Shown here piece by piece: positions 27,804 to 36,534 of a DNA stretch of 64,000 nt (positions are counted from its first letter, which is position 1; each line of letters starts with the position of its first letter). This DNA comes from Pseudomonas sp. GV071 (GTDB lineage Bacteria > Pseudomonadota > Gammaproteobacteria > Pseudomonadales > Pseudomonadaceae), in the NCBI RefSeq assembly GCF_003050835.1, contig NZ_QAOJ01000001.1:62001-126000 (forward strand), read 5' to 3'. A program made the translations under genes and the position numbers. The notes under the pieces were generated by a model. It did not search any database. It had not been told where the DNA came from and was given only the letters and a program-made list of their open reading frames with translations.

Positions 27804-29678
27804 ATGCTGCAGAACATCAGGGACAATTCACAAGGCTGGATTGCCAAGACCATTATCGGTGTCATTGTTGCCTTGATGGCATTCACAGGCATCGAGGCTA
27901 TTTTCACCTCGCAGAGCACCACGCAACAGGCTGCCAAGGTCAATGGTGAAGAAGTCAGTCAGAACGAACTGAGCCAAGCGATGGAAGTCCAGCGCCGCCA
28001 GTTGATGCAACGCCTCGGTAAAGATTTCGACGCGTCCTTGCTGGACGACAAACTGCTGCGCGAAGCAGCATTGAAAGGGTTGATCGAGCGCAAGTTGCTG
28101 CTGCAAAGCGCCAAAGATGCACACCTCGCATTCTCCCAAGCTGCTCTTGATCAGCAGATTGTGAACACCCCGGATTTCCAGGAAAACGGCGTTTTCAGCC
28201 CTGAACGTTTCGATCAGTACATTCGTCAGCGCGGCTATACCCGCCTGCAATTCCGCCAGATGCTTGAGCAGGAGTTGATCCTCTCTCAACTGAGCAGCGG
28301 TCTGGCGGGTAGCGGTTTTGTCACTGACGACGAAGTGCTGGCGTTTGCCCGTCTGGAAAAACAGACTCGCGATTTCGCCACCTTGACCCTCAAGGCCGAT
28401 CCCAAGTCGGTGAAGCTGGCTGACGACGAAGTCAAAGCGTACTACGACAAGAACGCCAGCCAGTTCATGAGCCAGGAGCAGGTGGTTCTCGACTACATCG
28501 AGCTGAAGAAAGAAGCCTTCTTCAGCAAAGTCGAAGTCAAGGACGAAGACCTGCAAGCGGCCTACCAGCAAGAAATCGGCAACCTGGCTGAGCAGCGCGA
28601 CGCTGCGCATATCCTCATCGAGGTGAGCGACAAGCAGACCGAAGCGCAGGCCAAGGCCAAGATCGACGAGATCAAGCAGCGCCTGGATAAAGGCGAAGAC
28701 TTCGCCAAGCTGGCCAAAGAACTGTCTGACGACCAAGGTTCGAAGGCCACTGGCGGCGACCTCGGTTACGCCGGTAAAGGCGTGTACGACCCGGCCTTCG
28801 AAGAGGCGCTGTATGCCTTGGACAAGGGCGCCGTATCGGCTCCGGTGCGTAGCAGCTACGGCTGGCACGTGATCAAGTTGCTGGGTGTGCAGGCGCCGGA
28901 AATTCCGACCTTTGCCAGCCTGAAAGACAAGCTGACCCGCGAGCTGAAAACTGCTCAGGTCGAGCAGAAGTTCGTCGAAGCCAGCAAAGCCTTGGAAGAC
29001 TCGGCGTTCGAAGCCTCTGACCTGAGCCAGCCGGCTCAGGAACAAGGCCTGCAAGTGCAAACCACCGCTGCCTTTGGCCGCGAAGGTGGCGAAGGCCTGA
29101 CTGCCAATCGCCAAGTACTGCAAGCGGCGTTCAGCCCGGAAGTGCTGGAAGAAGGCTCCAACAGCGGCGCCATCGAGCTGGATCCGGACACTGTGCTGAT
29201 TGTGCGCGTCAAAGAGCACAAGAAGCCTGAGCAGCAGCCGTTGGAAAACGTCACTGCCGCGATCCGCGACCACCTGATTCAACTGCGTGCAGGTGAAGCA
29301 GTGGAAGCCAAAGGCCAGGCCTTGCTGGCCGACCTGCGTGCCGGCAAGACGCCGGTTGCCCAGGCCAAAGGTGAACAAGGCTGGAAAGTCATCGAAGCCG
29401 CTTCCCGCAGCCAGGAAGGCGTTGAGCCGTCCGTGCTGCAGGCGCTGTTCCGCATGAACAAGCCTGAAGCCGCTGACAAGTCCACCTTCACCGGTGTGAC
29501 CCTGGCCAATGGCGACTACGTGGTTATTCAGCTCAAAGGTGTCAGCGAGCCGAAAGAAGGCCTGAGCGACGAAGATAAGGCGATGTACCGCCGCTTCCTC
29601 GCTTCGCGCAGCGGCCAGCAAGACTTCGCCGCGTTCCGTGCCGAGTTGGAAGCCAAAGCCAAGATCGAGCGTTTTTGA
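27804..29678 (+). CDS. ppiD: Periplasmic folding chaperone / prolyl isomerase, PpiD type
   Basis: 624 residues anchored in the inner membrane by one N-terminal helix (about 13-35; TIIGVIVALMAFTGIEAIF), with the bulk in the periplasm. A SurA-N-like chaperone region (about 40-220) precedes one parvulin domain (about 265-365: AAHILIEVSD ... GGDLGYAGKGVYDPAFEEALYAL ... SSYGWHVIKL). It assists outer-membrane and periplasmic protein folding. The ATG at 27804 is chosen because the frame upstream to 27690 overlaps a terminator. It is followed by a very long palindromic terminator. Confidence 0.95.
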   Translation: MLQNIRDNSQGWIAKTIIGVIVALMAFTGIEAIFTSQSTTQQAAKVNGEEVSQNELSQAMEVQRRQLMQRLGKDFDASLLDDKLLREAALKGLIERKLLLQSAKDAHLAFSQAALDQQIVNTPDFQENGVFSPERFDQYIRQRGYTRLQFRQMLEQELILSQLSSGLAGSGFVTDDEVLAFARLEKQTRDFATLTLKADPKSVKLADDEVKAYYDKNASQFMSQEQVVLDYIELKKEAFFSKVEVKDEDLQAAYQQEIGNLAEQRDAAHILIEVSDKQTEAQAKAKIDEIKQRLDKGEDFAKLAKELSDDQGSKATGGDLGYAGKGVYDPAFEEALYALDKGAVSAPVRSSYGWHVIKLLGVQAPEIPTFASLKDKLTRELKTAQVEQKFVEASKALEDSAFEASDLSQPAQEQGLQVQTTAAFGREGGEGLTANRQVLQAAFSPEVLEEGSNSGAIELDPDTVLIVRVKEHKKPEQQPLENVTAAIRDHLIQLRAGEAVEAKGQALLADLRAGKTPVAQAKGEQGWKVIEAASRSQEGVEPSVLQALFRMNKPEAADKSTFTGVTLANGDYVVIQLKGVSEPKEGLSDEDKAMYRRFLASRSGQQDFAAFRAELEAKAKIERF

Positions 29679-29680
29679 CG

Positions 29681-29742
29681 GTCGTTCTCAGCCCATAAAA
29701 AGCCCCGCCTAGTGCGGGGTTTTTTTATGGGCTGAGAACGAC
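29681..29742 (+). terminator. Long palindromic terminator after ppiD
   Basis: A 62-base near-perfect inverted repeat: outer arms GTCGTTCTCAGCCCAT / ATGGGCTGAGAACGAC, then A-run/T-run, then the core CCCCGC-CTAGT-GCGGGG. It begins two bases after the stop codon. The inner hairpin with T7 is a classic terminator; the outer arms extend it to about 28 pairs. Confidence 0.9.
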
Positions 29743-29786
29743 TTATCGGCTTCCGGGTCGTCGGCCATGCGGCGTTGAAAGCCGAC

Positions 29787-29824
29787 TTTAAATGCTCACG
29801 TACTTGAGTACGTTGCGCTTTAAA
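29787..29824. repeat. Intergenic palindrome
   Basis: TTTAAATGCTCACGTAC / GTACGTTGCGCTTTAAA forms a 17-base imperfect stem with a four-base loop. It is flanked on both sides by the same word, AAAGCCGACTTT. It belongs to a non-coding stretch of nearly 400 bases between ppiD and fabI that holds only repeats and terminators. Confidence 0.65.
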
Positions 29825-29951
29825 GCCGACTTTCGCCTGACTCGCTGGCGCTCGCCCTGCGGGCCAGCCTACGGCTGTTACTCCCGATGGTCGTTGGTCC
29901 TGACCTTAGCCCCGAAACCCTCGACCGAGTTACGGCCACAAACGCCAGAAC

Positions 29952-30011
29952 TGTAGGAGCGGCTTTAGCCGCGATGCTCTTGAGATCAAAAGCCTAAAGC
30001 CGCTCCTGCGG
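29952..30011. repeat. Inverted pair of REP elements (BIME-like)
   Basis: TGTAGGAGCGGCTTTAG... at the left and ...CTAAAGCCGCTCCTGCG at the right are reverse complements around a short AT-rich centre. Each half carries a CGGCTTTAGCCG hairpin. The same core recurs at 56157-56218, so it is a dispersed Pseudomonas REP family. Confidence 0.85.
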
Positions 30012-30028
30012 AAGTATCCTGCGCCCAC

Positions 30029-30061
30029 AAAAAAGGGCCGCTCAACGAGCGACCCTTTTTC
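30029..30061 (-). terminator. Terminator of fabI
   Basis: AAAAAGGGCCGCTC-AACG-AGCGACCCTTTTT, a stem with one mismatch; read on the minus strand it ends in a T-run, 16 bases past the fabI stop. Confidence 0.85.
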
Positions 30062-30076
30062 ATTTCAACGATGCAC

Positions 30077-30871
30077 TTACTCTTCGATGCTGCCCATCGC
30101 CGTGGTATTGAAACCACCATCCACATAGGTGATTTCACCGCTGATACCCGAAGCCAGGTCCGAGCACAGGAAGGCGCCGACGTTGCCGACTTCGTCGATG
30201 GTGACGTTGCGGCGCAGGGGGGTTTGCGCTTCGTTGGCGGCGAGCATTTTGCGGAAGCTCTTGATACCGGAGGCGGCCAGGGTGCGGATCGGGCCAGCGG
30301 AGATGCAGTTCACGCGGGTGCCTTCCGGGCCGAGGCTGCCGGCCAGGTAACGCACGCCGGCTTCCAGGCTGGCCTTGGCCATGCCCATCACGTTGTAGTT
30401 CGGCATGGTGCGCTCGGCACCGAGGTAGGAGAGGGTCAGCAGGCTGCCGTTGCGGCCTTTCATCAGCTCGCGGCCGGCTTTGGCCAGGGCCACGAAGCTG
30501 TAAGCGCTGATGTCGTGGGCGATGCGGAAGCCATCACGGGTGGTGACTTCGGTGAAGTCGCCGTTCAGTTGGTCGCCCGGGGCGAAACCAACCGAGTGGA
30601 CGATCACGTCAAGACCGTCCCATTTCTTGCCCAGCTCGACGAACACGTTGGCGATCTCTTCATCGCTGGCCACGTCGCACGGGAAGCACAGTTCAGGGCT
30701 TGAGCCCCAGCCGGCGGCGAATTCTTCGACGCGGCCTTTGAGCTTTTCGTTCTGGTAGGTGAAGGCGAGTTCAGCACCCTCGCGGTGCATGGCGGCAGCG
30801 ATGCCGGATGCGATGGACAGTTTGCTAGCGACACCGACGATCAGTACGCGCTTACCGGCGAGAAAACCCAT
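30077..30871 (-). CDS. fabI: Enoyl-[acyl-carrier-protein] reductase (NADH)
   Basis: 264 residues. An SDR-fold enzyme that reduces the enoyl-ACP double bond in each round of fatty acid synthesis. The catalytic residues Tyr149, Tyr159 and Lys166 sit in [19 protein letters not shown], the FabI-type Y-x6-Y-x6-K pattern, and the N-terminal cofactor site reads [13 protein letters not shown]. This is the triclosan-target class, not FabV. An AGGAAGAGGAAT-type RBS precedes the ATG. It lies just downstream of the npp operon, 29 bases after the nppD stop... on the same strand. Confidence 0.97.
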   Translation of the reverse strand: MGFLAGKRVLIVGVASKLSIASGIAAAMHREGAELAFTYQNEKLKGRVEEFAAGWGSSPELCFPCDVASDEEIANVFVELGKKWDGLDVIVHSVGFAPGDQLNGDFTEVTTRDGFRIAHDISAYSFVALAKAGRELMKGRNGSLLTLSYLGAERTMPNYNVMGMAKASLEAGVRYLAGSLGPEGTRVNCISAGPIRTLAASGIKSFRKMLAANEAQTPLRRNVTIDEVGNVGAFLCSDLASGISGEITYVDGGFNTTAMGSIEE

Positions 30872-30900
30872 GGTGTTATTCCTCTTCCTGCTTTCAAGGA

Positions 30901-32544
30901 TTAATCGGCAGTGGCTGGGGCCAGGAAAGCGGCCTCCAGCAACTGCTGCGTATACACGTGTTGTGGGGCGGCGAAGATGGCTTCGGCTGGCCCCTGTTCC
31001 ACAACCCGACCGTGCTTGACCACCATCAAGTGGTGACTCAGCGCCTTGACCACCGCCAGGTCATGGCTGATGAACAGGTAGGTCAGGTTGTACTTGCGCT
31101 GCAGCGATCGCAGCAATTCCACCACCTGGCGCTGCACGGTACGGTCCAGTGCCGAGGTGGGTTCATCCAGCAGAATCAATGCCGGTTTGAGCACAAGTGC
31201 CCGGGCGATGGCGATTCGCTGCCGTTGCCCACCGGAGAACTCATGGGGGTAGCGGTGCCGGGTTTCCGGATCCAGACCTACCTCCAGGAGTGCATCGATT
31301 ATTGCCTGCTCCTGTTCTTCTTCAGTGCCCATCTTATGGATGCGCAGCCCTTCACCGATGATTTCGCACACCGACATCCGCGGGCTCAGGCTGCCAAACG
31401 GGTCCTGAAATACCACCTGCATCTGCCGCCGCAAAGGCCGCACCTGATGCTGGGTCAGGCCATGCAGATCCTGGCCTTGAAAGCAGATGGCACCCTTGCT
31501 GGCGATCAGCCGCAAGATTGCCAACCCAAGGGTGGATTTGCCGGAACCACTTTCGCCGACAATGCCCAGGGTCTGGCCCTGATGCAGGCTGAAGTTGATG
31601 CCGTCCACCGCTTTCACATGATCGACCGTTCGGCGCAGTACGCCTTTCTTGATCGGAAACCACACCCGCAGGTCATCGACTTGTAGCACTGGCTTGCCGG
31701 CGGCATGCGCCACTGGCTTGCCGCTGGGCTCGGCACCGAGCAGTTCCCTGGTGTAAGGATGCTGCGGATTGGAGAACAGCTCATCGCATGACGCCTGTTC
31801 GACGATCACTCCGCGCTGCATGACACATACGCGGTGGGCAATTCGCTTCACAAGGTTGAGATCGTGGGTAATCAGCAGCAGGGCCATGCCCAGGCGCGCC
31901 TGCAAATCCTTGAGCAATTCGAGGATTTTCAGCTGTACGGTCACATCCAGCGCCGTGGTCGGTTCGTCGGCAATCAGCAGCTCCGGCTCGTTGGCCAGGG
32001 CCATGGCAATCATTACCCGCTGCCGTTGGCCGCCGGAGAGCTCGTGTGGCAGCGCTTTCAGGCGTTTGTGCGGCTCGGGTATGCCCACCAGCTCCAACAG
32101 CTCCAGGGTGCGCTTGGTGGCGGCTTTGCCGGTGAGGCCTTTGTGCAGGGCCAGCACCTCGTTGATCTGTTTTTCGATGTTGTGCAGCGGGTTCAGCGAG
32201 GTCATCGGCTCTTGGAAAATCATGGCGATGCGGTTGCCACGAATGTGCCGGAGCTTTTTCTCGTTGACCGTCAGCAGGTCATGGCCGGCATAACGGATGC
32301 TGCCGGCCGGGTGGCGAGCGAGCGGGTAGGGCAGCAGGCGCAGAATCGAGTGCGCGGTCACCGATTTTCCCGAGCCACTTTCGCCCACCAGGGCCAGGGT
32401 TTCGCCACGGCGAATATCGAAGTTGAGGTCGTGCACCACGCACTGGCTGCTTGTGCCGGTGACGAATTCGACGGCCAGGTCGCGCACCTCAATGAGGTTT
32501 TCCGGGGCCGTGTTCTGCGGCGCTTTGTTGGGATTCTGGGCCAC
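30901..32544 (-). CDS. nppD: Peptide/nucleoside-antibiotic ABC importer ATPase (YejF/NppD type)
   Basis: A 547-residue ATPase with two complete nucleotide-binding domains: GESGSGKSV ... LSGGQRQR ... [12 protein letters not shown] in the first half and GESGSGKST ... FSGGQRQR ... [10 protein letters not shown] in the second. It powers the Npp (Yej-like) oligopeptide importer; in P. aeruginosa the system takes up peptidyl-nucleoside antibiotics, and in E. coli YejABEF takes up microcin C. The GTG at 32544 is chosen: it has AGGAAATAAC in front and starts one base after the permease stop. The ATG at 32568 is the alternative. Confidence 0.93.
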   Translation of the reverse strand: MAQNPNKAPQNTAPENLIEVRDLAVEFVTGTSSQCVVHDLNFDIRRGETLALVGESGSGKSVTAHSILRLLPYPLARHPAGSIRYAGHDLLTVNEKKLRHIRGNRIAMIFQEPMTSLNPLHNIEKQINEVLALHKGLTGKAATKRTLELLELVGIPEPHKRLKALPHELSGGQRQRVMIAMALANEPELLIADEPTTALDVTVQLKILELLKDLQARLGMALLLITHDLNLVKRIAHRVCVMQRGVIVEQASCDELFSNPQHPYTRELLGAEPSGKPVAHAAGKPVLQVDDLRVWFPIKKGVLRRTVDHVKAVDGINFSLHQGQTLGIVGESGSGKSTLGLAILRLIASKGAICFQGQDLHGLTQHQVRPLRRQMQVVFQDPFGSLSPRMSVCEIIGEGLRIHKMGTEEEQEQAIIDALLEVGLDPETRHRYPHEFSGGQRQRIAIARALVLKPALILLDEPTSALDRTVQRQVVELLRSLQRKYNLTYLFISHDLAVVKALSHHLMVVKHGRVVEQGPAEAIFAAPQHVYTQQLLEAAFLAPATAD

Positions 32545-32545
32545 G

Positions 32546-33577
32546 TTATTTCCTCGGGTCGAAGGCATCGCGAGCAGCCTCGCCGATAAACACCAACAGG
32601 GTCAGCATCAGGCCCAGCACGGCGAACGCGCTGATCCCCAGCCACGGAGCCTGGGTGTTGGATTTGCCCTGGGCCACCAGTTCGCCCAGCGAGGGCGAGC
32701 CCGCCGGCAAACCAAAGCCGAGGAAGTCCAGGGCGGTCAGGGTGCCGATGGCGCCGGTGAGAATGAACGGCAGGAAGGTCATGGTCGAGATCATGGCGTT
32801 GGGCAGAATGTGGCGGAACATGATGCCGCCGTTCTCCATGCCCAGGGCGCGCGCCGCACGCACGTATTCGAGGTTGCGGCCGCGCAGGAACTCGGCACGC
32901 ACCACGTCCACCAGGGTCATCCACGAGAACAGCAGCATGATGCCCAGCAGCCACCAGAAATTGGGCTGCACGAAGCTGGCGAGGATGATCAGCAAATACA
33001 GCACCGGCAGGCCCGACCAGACTTCCAGGAAACGCTGGCCGAGCAGGTCGACCCAGCCGCCATAAAAGCCCTGCAATGCGCCGGTAACCACGCCAATGAT
33101 CGAGCTGAAAATGGTCAGCGTCAGGGCGAAGAGCACCGAAATGCGGAAGCCGTAGATCACCCGTGCCAGCACATCGCGGCCCTGGTCATCGGTGCCCAGC
33201 AGGTTGTCCGCCGAGGGTGGCGCGGGGGCGGGCACCTTGAGGTCGTAGTTGATGGTGGAGTAATTGAACGGGATCGGCGGCCAGACCGCCCAGCCATCCT
33301 TCTCGGCGATCAGCTCGCGGATATACGGGCTTTTGTAGTTGGCCTCCAGCGGAAACTCGCCGCCAAAGGTGGTTTCCGGGTAGCGCTTGAGCACCGGGAA
33401 ATACCAGCCGCCGTCGTAGTGCACCACCAGCGGTTTGTCGTTGGCGATCAGTTCGGCGCCCAGGCTCAGCACAAACAGAATCACGAACAGCCACAGCGAC
33501 CACCAGCCACGCTTGTGCGCCTTCAGGCGCTCGAAGCGGCGACGGTTGAGGGGTGACATCTTCAATCCAGTGCCCAC
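32546..33577 (-). CDS. nppC: Peptide ABC importer permease (YejE/NppC type)
   Basis: About 343 residues, an inner-membrane permease of the OppC class. A basic N-terminus (SPLNRRRFERLKAHKRGWW) precedes the first helix (WLFVILFVLSLGAELI), then a large periplasmic loop and five further helices, with the EAA-type motif in EYVRAARALGMENGGIMFRHILPNAM. The start is uncertain: a GTG at 33577 has a perfect GGGAGG six bases ahead, while the ATG at 33559 matches the usual YejE N-terminus but lacks an RBS. It follows the nppB stop almost directly, suggesting coupling. Confidence 0.9.
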   Translation of the reverse strand: MGTGLKMSPLNRRRFERLKAHKRGWWSLWLFVILFVLSLGAELIANDKPLVVHYDGGWYFPVLKRYPETTFGGEFPLEANYKSPYIRELIAEKDGWAVWPPIPFNYSTINYDLKVPAPAPPSADNLLGTDDQGRDVLARVIYGFRISVLFALTLTIFSSIIGVVTGALQGFYGGWVDLLGQRFLEVWSGLPVLYLLIILASFVQPNFWWLLGIMLLFSWMTLVDVVRAEFLRGRNLEYVRAARALGMENGGIMFRHILPNAMISTMTFLPFILTGAIGTLTALDFLGFGLPAGSPSLGELVAQGKSNTQAPWLGISAFAVLGLMLTLLVFIGEAARDAFDPRK

Positions 33578-33579
33578 TC

Positions 33580-34653
33580 TCAACCCTCCCGATTGGCGAA
33601 GTCGATCCGCGGATCGACCAAGGTGTAGGTGATATCACCGATCAGCTTCACCACCAGCCCCAGCAGGGTAAAGATGAACAGCGTGCCGAAGACGATCGGG
33701 TAGTCGCGGTTGATTGCCGCTTCGAAGCTCATCAGGCCCAGGCCGTCGAGGGAGAAGATCACCTCGATCATCAGCGAGCCGGTAAAGAAGATGCTGATAA
33801 AGGCCGAGGGAAAACCGGCAATGATCAGCAGCATGGCGTTGCGAAATACATGGCCGTAGAGGATCGCGTTGTTGGTCAGGCCCTTGGCCCGCGCGGTGAC
33901 CACGTACTGTTTGTTGATCTCGTCGAGAAAGCTGTTTTTGGTCAGGAAGGTCAGGGTGGCGAAGTTGCCGATCACCAGCGCCGTCACCGGCAATACCAGG
34001 TGCCAGAAATAGTCGAGGATCTTGCCGCCCATGCTCAACTGGTCGAAGTGATTGGATGTCAGCCCGCGCAAGGGGAACCAGTCGTAGTAGCTGCCGCCGG
34101 CGAACAGCACGATCAGCAGAATGGCGAACAGGAACGCCGGAATCGCATAGCCGACGATGATCGCCGAACTGGTCCAGACATCGAAGGTGCTGCCGTTACG
34201 CATGGCCTTGGTGATGCCCAACGGAATGGACACCAGGTACATGATCAGCGTGCTCCACAGCCCGAGCGAGATCGATACCGGCATCTTCTCCACGATCAGG
34301 TCGACCACCTTGGCATCGCGGAAGAAGCTGTCGCCGAAATCGAGCTGGGCATAGCTTTTCAGCATCAGCCAGAAGCGCTCCGGGGCCGGCTTGTCGAAGC
34401 CGTACATCTTCTCTATTTCCTTCACCAGCTCCGGGTCCAGGCCCTGCGCGCCGCGGTAGTTGGAGCCAGCCACCGAAACCTCGGAGCCGCCACCGGAAAT
34501 CCGGCTGGTGGCGCCTTCGAAGCCTTCCAGCTTGGCGATCATCTGCTCCACCGGGCCGCCCGGGGCGGCCTGGATGATGACGAAGTTGAGCAGCAGAATG
34601 CCCAGCAGGGTGGGGATGATCAGCAGCAAGCGCCGCAGAATGTAGGCGAGCAT
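33580..34653 (-). CDS. nppB: Peptide ABC importer permease (YejB/NppB type)
   Basis: A 357-residue OppB-class permease. The N-terminal helix ([20 protein letters not shown]) and [10 protein letters not shown] are conserved in the family. A long loop (about 40-130) is characteristic of YejB, and the EAA motif is in the [26 protein letters not shown] stretch. It forms the pore with NppC. The ATG follows the stop of the binding-protein gene directly (TAAATG). Confidence 0.94.
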   Translation of the reverse strand: MLAYILRRLLLIIPTLLGILLLNFVIIQAAPGGPVEQMIAKLEGFEGATSRISGGGSEVSVAGSNYRGAQGLDPELVKEIEKMYGFDKPAPERFWLMLKSYAQLDFGDSFFRDAKVVDLIVEKMPVSISLGLWSTLIMYLVSIPLGITKAMRNGSTFDVWTSSAIIVGYAIPAFLFAILLIVLFAGGSYYDWFPLRGLTSNHFDQLSMGGKILDYFWHLVLPVTALVIGNFATLTFLTKNSFLDEINKQYVVTARAKGLTNNAILYGHVFRNAMLLIIAGFPSAFISIFFTGSLMIEVIFSLDGLGLMSFEAAINRDYPIVFGTLFIFTLLGLVVKLIGDITYTLVDPRIDFANREG

Positions 34654-36534
34654 TTATTCGGTTTCCTTGGGGGCGGCGTCCTGCGGTGCCGGGTCGCTGC
34701 CCGCTTGCTCGGCTGCCAGCGGGGCGTTGCCCTCGGCTTTCTCGCTGCTTTGCCACCAGGTCATCATGCCGAAGTCGTATTTCGGCGTAATGGCCGGGCG
34801 ACCGAATTTGTTCCAGTGGGCGATGCGCCAGGTGTCGATGTAGTAGTTGGGGATCACATAGTTGCCCCACAGCAGCACGCGGTCCAAGGCGCGGGCGTGG
34901 GTGATCAGGCTTTGCCGCGATTCGGCGCGAATCAGGCCCTCCACCAAGGTGTCGATGGCCGGGTCACGCAGGCCGATGAAGTTGCGGCTGCCCGGGCTGT
35001 CGGCACTGCTGGAGTGCCAGTATTCGCGCTGCTCGTTGCCTGGCGAGTTGGACTGCCCCCAGGTCGCGGTGGTCATGTCGAAATCCCGCGAGCGCAGGCG
35101 GTTTACATATTGCGAGGCGTCGACGCGACGAATCTGCATGTCGATACCGAGCTCCGCCAGGTTGCGCATGAACGGTAGTAGCACGCGTTCCAGGTTCAGT
35201 TGGTAGAGCATGAATTCGAAGGTCAGCGGCTGGCCGTCGGGGCCGACCATCTTGTCGTTTTCGATCTTGTAGCCGGCTTCCAGCAGCAACTTGTAGGCCT
35301 TGCGCTTCTGCTCGCGGATCATGCCGTCGCCGGCGGTGACCGGCGATTTGAACACTTCGGTGAACACCTGCTCGGGGATCTTCCCGCGCAGCGGTTCCAA
35401 CAGCTTCAGCTCGGCGGCGTCTGGCAGTTCGTGGGCGGCCATGTCGGAGTTTTCGAAGTAGCTGCTGTTGCGCTTGTAGGAACCGAAGAACAGCTGCTTG
35501 TTCGACCACTCGAAGTCGAACAGTAGGCCGATGGCCTCACGCACCCGCGGGTCCTGGAACTTCGCCCTGCGAATATTGAAGGCGAACGACTGCATGCCCA
35601 CCGAGTTCTGGTTTTGCAGCGCTTCCTTGATGATGCGGCCGTCGCGCAGGGCCGGGCAGTCGTAGCCGGTGGCCCAGTCCTTGGCCGAGTACTCGAGGTT
35701 GAAGTCGAACTGCCCGGCCTTGAAAGCCTCCAGGGCCACCGACATATCGCGGTAGTAGTCGACCTGAATGGTGTCGAAGTTGTAGTAGCCGCGGCTTACC
35801 GGCAGGTCTTTGCCCCACCAGTCTTTGTTGCGTTCGAAACGGATGTTGCTACCGGGCGAGACATGGGTGATGCGGTACGGGCCGCTACCCAGGGGGATTT
35901 CCAGATTGGCCTTGTTGAAGTCGCGGGTGGCCCACCAGTGTTTCGGCAGAATCTGCAGCTGGCCGATAATCAGCGGCAGCTCGCGGTTGCCCGCATGTTT
36001 GAAGTCGAAGCGCACGGTCAGTGGCGCTTCGGCCACCACCTTGTCGACGTCGGCGTAGTAGTTGCGGTACATCGGGTCGCCGCTTTTCAGCAGGGTGTTG
36101 AAGGTGAAAATCACGTCTTCAGCCGTTACCGGCGTGCCGTCGTTGAACTTGGCTTTGGGGTTAAGGAAAAACCGCACGTAGCTGTCGTCAGGCGCTTTTT
36201 CGATTTTCTCGGCCAGCAACCCGTATTCGGTGAAAGGCTCGTCGGGGGAGTGGTAGGTCAGGCTGTCATAAACCAGGCCCAACTGCTCGGCGGCGACGCC
36301 TTTGGGAATGAACGGGTTGAGGCTGTCGAAACCGCCATTGCCGGATAATCGCAAGGTGCCGCCTTTCGGCGCGTCCGGATTCACATAATCAAAGTGTTTG
36401 AAATTGGCCGGGTACTTCGGCGCTTCGTCGTACAGGGTGATGGCATGTTGCGGCGCCGCTGCGGCAGCCAGGCAGAAGCCGGCGAGCAGGGCGCCACTGC
36501 CAACGCGCAGCACGGTGCGCAAAAACAAGGTCAT
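34654..36534 (-). CDS. nppA2: Periplasmic peptide-binding protein (YejA/NppA2 type), second of two
   Basis: A 626-residue family 5 solute-binding protein. The signal peptide is LLAGFCLAAAAA/PQHA (cleavage about residue 27). The mature part starts with the YejA-like LYDEAPKYPANFKHFDYVNPDAPKGG and has GGSYxFDSLNPF-type and FERNKDWWGKDLPV motifs. The C-terminal tail (about the last 30 residues) is rich in Ala, Pro, Glu and looks disordered. Its ATG overlaps the stop of the preceding binding-protein gene (ATGA). The two paralogues share the importer; the A1/A2 naming follows P. aeruginosa. Confidence 0.92.
   Translation of the reverse strand: MTLFLRTVLRVGSGALLAGFCLAAAAAPQHAITLYDEAPKYPANFKHFDYVNPDAPKGGTLRLSGNGGFDSLNPFIPKGVAAEQLGLVYDSLTYHSPDEPFTEYGLLAEKIEKAPDDSYVRFFLNPKAKFNDGTPVTAEDVIFTFNTLLKSGDPMYRNYYADVDKVVAEAPLTVRFDFKHAGNRELPLIIGQLQILPKHWWATRDFNKANLEIPLGSGPYRITHVSPGSNIRFERNKDWWGKDLPVSRGYYNFDTIQVDYYRDMSVALEAFKAGQFDFNLEYSAKDWATGYDCPALRDGRIIKEALQNQNSVGMQSFAFNIRRAKFQDPRVREAIGLLFDFEWSNKQLFFGSYKRNSSYFENSDMAAHELPDAAELKLLEPLRGKIPEQVFTEVFKSPVTAGDGMIREQKRKAYKLLLEAGYKIENDKMVGPDGQPLTFEFMLYQLNLERVLLPFMRNLAELGIDMQIRRVDASQYVNRLRSRDFDMTTATWGQSNSPGNEQREYWHSSSADSPGSRNFIGLRDPAIDTLVEGLIRAESRQSLITHARALDRVLLWGNYVIPNYYIDTWRIAHWNKFGRPAITPKYDFGMMTWWQSSEKAEGNAPLAAEQAGSDPAPQDAAPKETE

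Noticed and set aside
33553-35178. A 541-residue plus-strand frame opposite nppB/nppC/nppA2
   Set aside because: The minus-strand genes have clear motifs and membrane helices; the plus-strand translation is rich in His, Gln, Arg and Gly, as antisense frames of high-GC genes are.
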